Part shown: one piece after another, positions 61,143 to 64,000 of the stretch | Position numbering within the stretch: position 1 is the first letter of the stretch | Layout of the letters: the number at the start of each line of letters is the position of its first letter | From: Bacillota bacterium | GTDB taxonomy: Bacteria; Bacillota; Clostridia; DSM-8532 | Assembly: GCA_023415825.1 (NCBI GenBank) | Contig: JAEZJF010000010.1 | Coordinates: 1 to 64,000, forward strand | Length of the DNA stretch: 64,000 bases | Direction: 5' to 3' | Made by a program: the position numbers and the translations under genes | Notes under the pieces: model-generated | The model's input: the letters and a program-made list of their open reading frames with translations, nothing else | Told to the model about the DNA's origin: nothing | The model's database searches: none

Positions 61143-61154
61143 GGGGGGAAAGAA

Positions 61155-62003
61155 GTGAGTAAGAAAAGAAAAATAACCGACCAGATCCTGATGGCTCTTA
61201 TATGGACTTTTTCCCTGATCACTGTGGGCTTTCTGGTTTGGATGATAGTCTACATAGTGTCACGCGGTGTATCGGGCATCAACTGGGAATTTATAACCAG
61301 CGAATACAACCTGTACAAGGACAAGACAGGTATACTTCCAATGATTATAGGCACACTTCTTTTGATTTTCGCAACGATGGTCGTGGCTGCACCCATAGGT
61401 ATATCGGCAGCCATTTATTTGACCGAGTATGCAAAGCAAGGGCGCCTGGTACGCGTTATCCGCTTTGCCACTGAAAGCTTGTCGGGTATTCCGTCCATTA
61501 TTTATGGGCTTTTTGGTTATATATTTTTCAAGGACACGCTTAAACTGGGTTTTTCAGTTATTTCGGGTGCGCTGACCCTGGCTATCATGGTCCTTCCCAC
61601 AATGGTAAGAACCACGGAGGAAGCGCTGCTATCGGTCAACCCCGGGTATCGGGAGGGCAGTCTGGCTTTGGGAGCTTCGAGACTTCAGACAATTTTCAAG
61701 GTGGTGCTTCCAAGTGCAATCCCCGGTATTTTAACGGCTGTTATATTAAGTATGGGGCGCGTAATCGGAGAAACTGCCGCCGTAATCTATACAGTTGGCT
61801 CAGTTGCCAAGATTCCGCCCATTGATCACCTTTTGACCAGCAGTGTCAGAACCTTGTCAGTGCACCTCTATGTTGTTGCCCTTGAGGAAGCGGATTTTGT
61901 CAGCGCATTTGCGACTGCTACCATTCTCATGGTCATTATTGCAGTTCTGAATTTTACAGCCAACAGGTTTGCCCGAAAGCTGATTAATGGAAAAGGCATA
62001 TAA
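61155..62003 (+). CDS. pstA: Phosphate ABC permease PstA
   Basis: A 282-residue permease starting with GTG (GAGGGGGGAAAG upstream). Six spans and the loop PGYREGSLALGASRLQTIFKVVLP are visible. It is 12 bases after pstC and forms a heterodimeric channel with it. Confidence 0.95.
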   Translation: MSKKRKITDQILMALIWTFSLITVGFLVWMIVYIVSRGVSGINWEFITSEYNLYKDKTGILPMIIGTLLLIFATMVVAAPIGISAAIYLTEYAKQGRLVRVIRFATESLSGIPSIIYGLFGYIFFKDTLKLGFSVISGALTLAIMVLPTMVRTTEEALLSVNPGYREGSLALGASRLQTIFKVVLPSAIPGILTAVILSMGRVIGETAAVIYTVGSVAKIPPIDHLLTSSVRTLSVHLYVVALEEADFVSAFATATILMVIIAVLNFTANRFARKLINGKGI

Positions 62004-62025
62004 CAAAGAAAAGGGATGAGATAGA

Positions 62026-62793
62026 ATGGATAATAAGAATAGACAAAGCAAGCTTAAGGTAAAGAATCTGGATTTGTTTTACGGGGATTTTCAAGCCCTT
62101 AAGAATATTAATATGGATATCAACGAAGGAGAAATCACCGCGCTGATAGGTCCTTCCGGTTGCGGAAAATCAACTTTTTTAAAGACTTTGAACCGCATGA
62201 ATGACCTTATTGAAAATGTGAAGATAACCGGGAGCATCAAGCTCGAAGGGGAAGAAATTCTTGGCAATGTGGATGTTGTTGAACTGAGAAAGCGTGTGGG
62301 TATGGTATTTCAGAAACCCAACCCCTTTCCCATGTCCATCTATGATAATGTGGCCTATGGCCCTAGAATTCATGGCATAAAGAAAAAGGCCGCCCTGGAT
62401 GAAAGGATCGAAAAAAGCTTAAAGGATGCCGCTCTTTGGGATGAAGTGAAGGACAGACTTTATAAAAGCGCTTTAGGTATTTCCGGCGGACAGCAGCAGA
62501 GACTGTGCATCGCCAGGACTCTTGCAACGGAGCCTGAAGTGATCCTGATGGATGAGCCCACCTCGGCTCTGGACCCCATATCAACCGCTAAAATTGAAGA
62601 TCTCTGCGCAGAACTCAAGAAGAAATATACCATCATCATTGTGACTCATAATATGCAACAGGCAGGACGTATTTCGGACCGGACGGCCTTCTTCCTTCTG
62701 GGTGATCTGATTGAGTATAACAGTACCGAAAAAATCTTTAACAAGCCCAGGGACGAGCGAACTGAGCGATATATTACCGGGAGATTTGGTTGA
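62026..62793 (+). CDS. pstB: Phosphate ABC ATPase PstB
   Basis: A 255-residue ATPase with Walker A GPSGCGKST (about 42-50), signature ISGGQQQR (about 154-161) and Walker B VILMDEPTSALDP (about 172-184). It powers PstCA and is in the same operon. Confidence 0.97.
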   Translation: MDNKNRQSKLKVKNLDLFYGDFQALKNINMDINEGEITALIGPSGCGKSTFLKTLNRMNDLIENVKITGSIKLEGEEILGNVDVVELRKRVGMVFQKPNPFPMSIYDNVAYGPRIHGIKKKAALDERIEKSLKDAALWDEVKDRLYKSALGISGGQQQRLCIARTLATEPEVILMDEPTSALDPISTAKIEDLCAELKKKYTIIIVTHNMQQAGRISDRTAFFLLGDLIEYNSTEKIFNKPRDERTERYITGRFG

Positions 62794-62855
62794 TTTGTTT
62801 TAAATCCTGTTTGGTTAGGTAAAAATGAGTAAGAGCGATGAAAGGATTGTTTAGT

Positions 62856-63539
62856 ATGAGATTTCATCTTGAAAAAAGCTTACAGAAATTAAAGGAAGAT
62901 ATCGGACGGCTAGGCGGCATGGTAGAAGAAGCCGTTGACAAAACCCTTATTGCGCTGAGAGAAATGAACGTCGAACTGGCCAGGGAGATCATATCCCAGG
63001 ATGATGAGATCGACAATGTTGAGAATAAGATAGAGAAGCAATGCTTAAGCCTGTTTGCACTTCAGCAGCCATTGGCAAAGGATCTTCGCATGATTGGATC
63101 CACCCTTAAGATGATCACTGATTTGGAAAGGATCGCCGATCAGGCGGCTGACATCTCTGAGTTGACCATAAGGCTTGCCGAAAAACCGGTCAAAATCAAT
63201 CCTGAAATCTATCAAATGGCCGAAAAGGCCAGGAGCATGGTAGCGCGCAGCATCGATGCTTATATTAATCAGGATGTCGAGACGGCAACAAAAGTGTGCA
63301 ATGATGATGATGAGGTGGACAATATGTTCAATGACCTTGTCATGGATATTGCCACCCAGATCAAGTCAGGATCACACTCAGTTGAGCAGCTTATTGACAT
63401 CATGTTCATCGTAAAATATTTGGAACGAATCGCCGACCACGCGACTAATATCAGTGAATGGGTCGTCTATATTGAAACAGGAAATCATCAGCACTTGCAG
63501 CATCCTGAAATGCATGCAAAATATGATTCGGAGGAGTAG
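62856..63539 (+). CDS. phoU: Phosphate signalling protein PhoU
   Basis: A 227-residue helical protein with two PhoU repeats (ALREMNVELAREIISQDDEIDN and the second with SIDAYINQDVETA). It links PstSCAB state to the Pho two-component system and represses it when phosphate is plentiful. The ATG at 62856 has AAAGGA 9 bases upstream; an earlier ATG overlaps that site. Confidence 0.95.
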   Translation: MRFHLEKSLQKLKEDIGRLGGMVEEAVDKTLIALREMNVELAREIISQDDEIDNVENKIEKQCLSLFALQQPLAKDLRMIGSTLKMITDLERIADQAADISELTIRLAEKPVKINPEIYQMAEKARSMVARSIDAYINQDVETATKVCNDDDEVDNMFNDLVMDIATQIKSGSHSVEQLIDIMFIVKYLERIADHATNISEWVVYIETGNHQHLQHPEMHAKYDSEE

Positions 63540-63548
63540 GAGGCTGCC

Positions 63549-64000
63549 ATGTCTGTCAAACGGACAATATACCTTGTAGAGGATGAGAGCCATATACAAG
63601 AGCTTATCAAATATAATCTGGAGGCCAGCGGGTATGGAATCAGCGCTTATTTGAGCGGTGAGGAAATGTTCCAGCATTGTGAGTCCATTCTTCCGGACAT
63701 GTTTATCCTGGATGTCATGCTTCCGGGAATGGACGGCTATGCAATCTTGAGAAAAATCAGGCAGGATTCAAAATTAAAGAACCTGCCTGTCATTATGTTG
63801 ACAGCCAGAAGTGAAGAATTCGACAGAGTGTTGGGTCTGGAGCTTGGTGCAGACGATTACATAACGAAGCCTTTCTCAATTAGAGAGCTGACGGCCAGAG
63901 TTAAAGCCTTGTTCCGACGTTCCGAAATACCGATGGAGAGTGTTTCTGAAACTCTTACGGCCGGGGTAATCACCATGGATCTCGAGCGCCATGTGGTTTA
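63549..64000 (+). CDS. phoP: PhoP/PhoB-type response regulator (partial, cut by the window edge)
   Basis: Only the first 150 codons or so are present. Residues 1-120 form an OmpR-type receiver with MSVKRTIYLVEDE, the phosphoacceptor in FILDVMLPGMDGY and the Lys in YITKPFSIRELTARV; the start of the winged-helix domain follows. GGAGG precedes the ATG at 63549. Position after phoU suggests it controls the Pho regulon, including the Pho box at 59162. A sensor kinase would be expected just beyond the right edge. Confidence 0.9.
   Translation, partial: MSVKRTIYLVEDESHIQELIKYNLEASGYGISAYLSGEEMFQHCESILPDMFILDVMLPGMDGYAILRKIRQDSKLKNLPVIMLTARSEEFDRVLGLELGADDYITKPFSIRELTARVKALFRRSEIPMESVSETLTAGVITMDLERHVV

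Overview
The window looks like a chromosome segment from an anaerobic, spore-forming, low-to-mid G+C Firmicute of the class Clostridia. The evidence is a cotJABC spore-coat operon, a CwlD-type amidase, S-layer-homology (SLH) proteins, a T-box leader before thrS, an FMN riboswitch before a riboflavin ECF transporter, YesM/YesN-type two-component genes and several glycoside-utilisation genes. No rRNA, phage, transposase or CRISPR array is visible. I cannot name the genus from the sequence alone.

Layout. 1-5.1 kb: FMN riboswitch and ribU, enolase, an unknown membrane protein, and a leftward DUF421/DUF4363 pair. 5.2-22.1 kb: the most unusual region, a Tad-like (type IVc pilus/secretion) locus of reduced composition. 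It has an SSB-like OB-fold protein, a CpaB-like SAF protein, a CpaE/MinD-like ATPase, a CpaF/TadA ATPase, two TadB/TadC-like membrane proteins, a 48-residue single-span protein and two small N-terminally hydrophobic proteins. These are followed by an SLH protein, a 1983-residue PKD/Ig-type exoprotein and a second SLH protein. No prepilin peptidase is present. 22.2-26.4 kb: amidase, two deacetylases and cotJABC. 26.4-32.7 kb: AraC regulator divergent from a GH3 enzyme, a TGS-uridine-kinase fusion protein and an RNA methyltransferase. 32.8-41.1 kb: sensor kinase, response regulator, a lipoprotein-dependent sugar ABC importer and a Gfo/Idh/MocA oxidoreductase. 41.2-49 kb: class A PBP (leftward), tyrS, tRNA-Asn and tRNA-CAU, trmK, a Nif3-like gene, a YmaF-like gene and a HAD phosphatase. 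49-53.9 kb: sulfatase, TetR, GPH symporter and GH1 operon. 53.9-58 kb: T-box thrS and a leftward MerR-RDD fusion gene. 58-64 kb: holA, then a Pho-boxed pstSCAB-phoU-phoP operon cut by the right edge.

How the genes fit together. The carbohydrate modules suggest a plant- or glycan-degrading lifestyle. One imports oligosaccharide through an Lpl-type ABC transporter under a YesM/YesN pair. Another probably imports a sulfated glycoside and removes the sulfate and sugar inside the cell. The Tad-like locus together with the SLH proteins would build a surface structure on an S-layer-bearing envelope. A small dispersed palindromic repeat with a GGTCGAGGCTTGTGGTGCG-like core occurs in at least nine intergenic places on both strands, once reaching the stop codon of a gene.

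All coordinates of coding regions include the stop codon. Start codons were moved to the Shine-Dalgarno-supported position where the longest frame was implausible.
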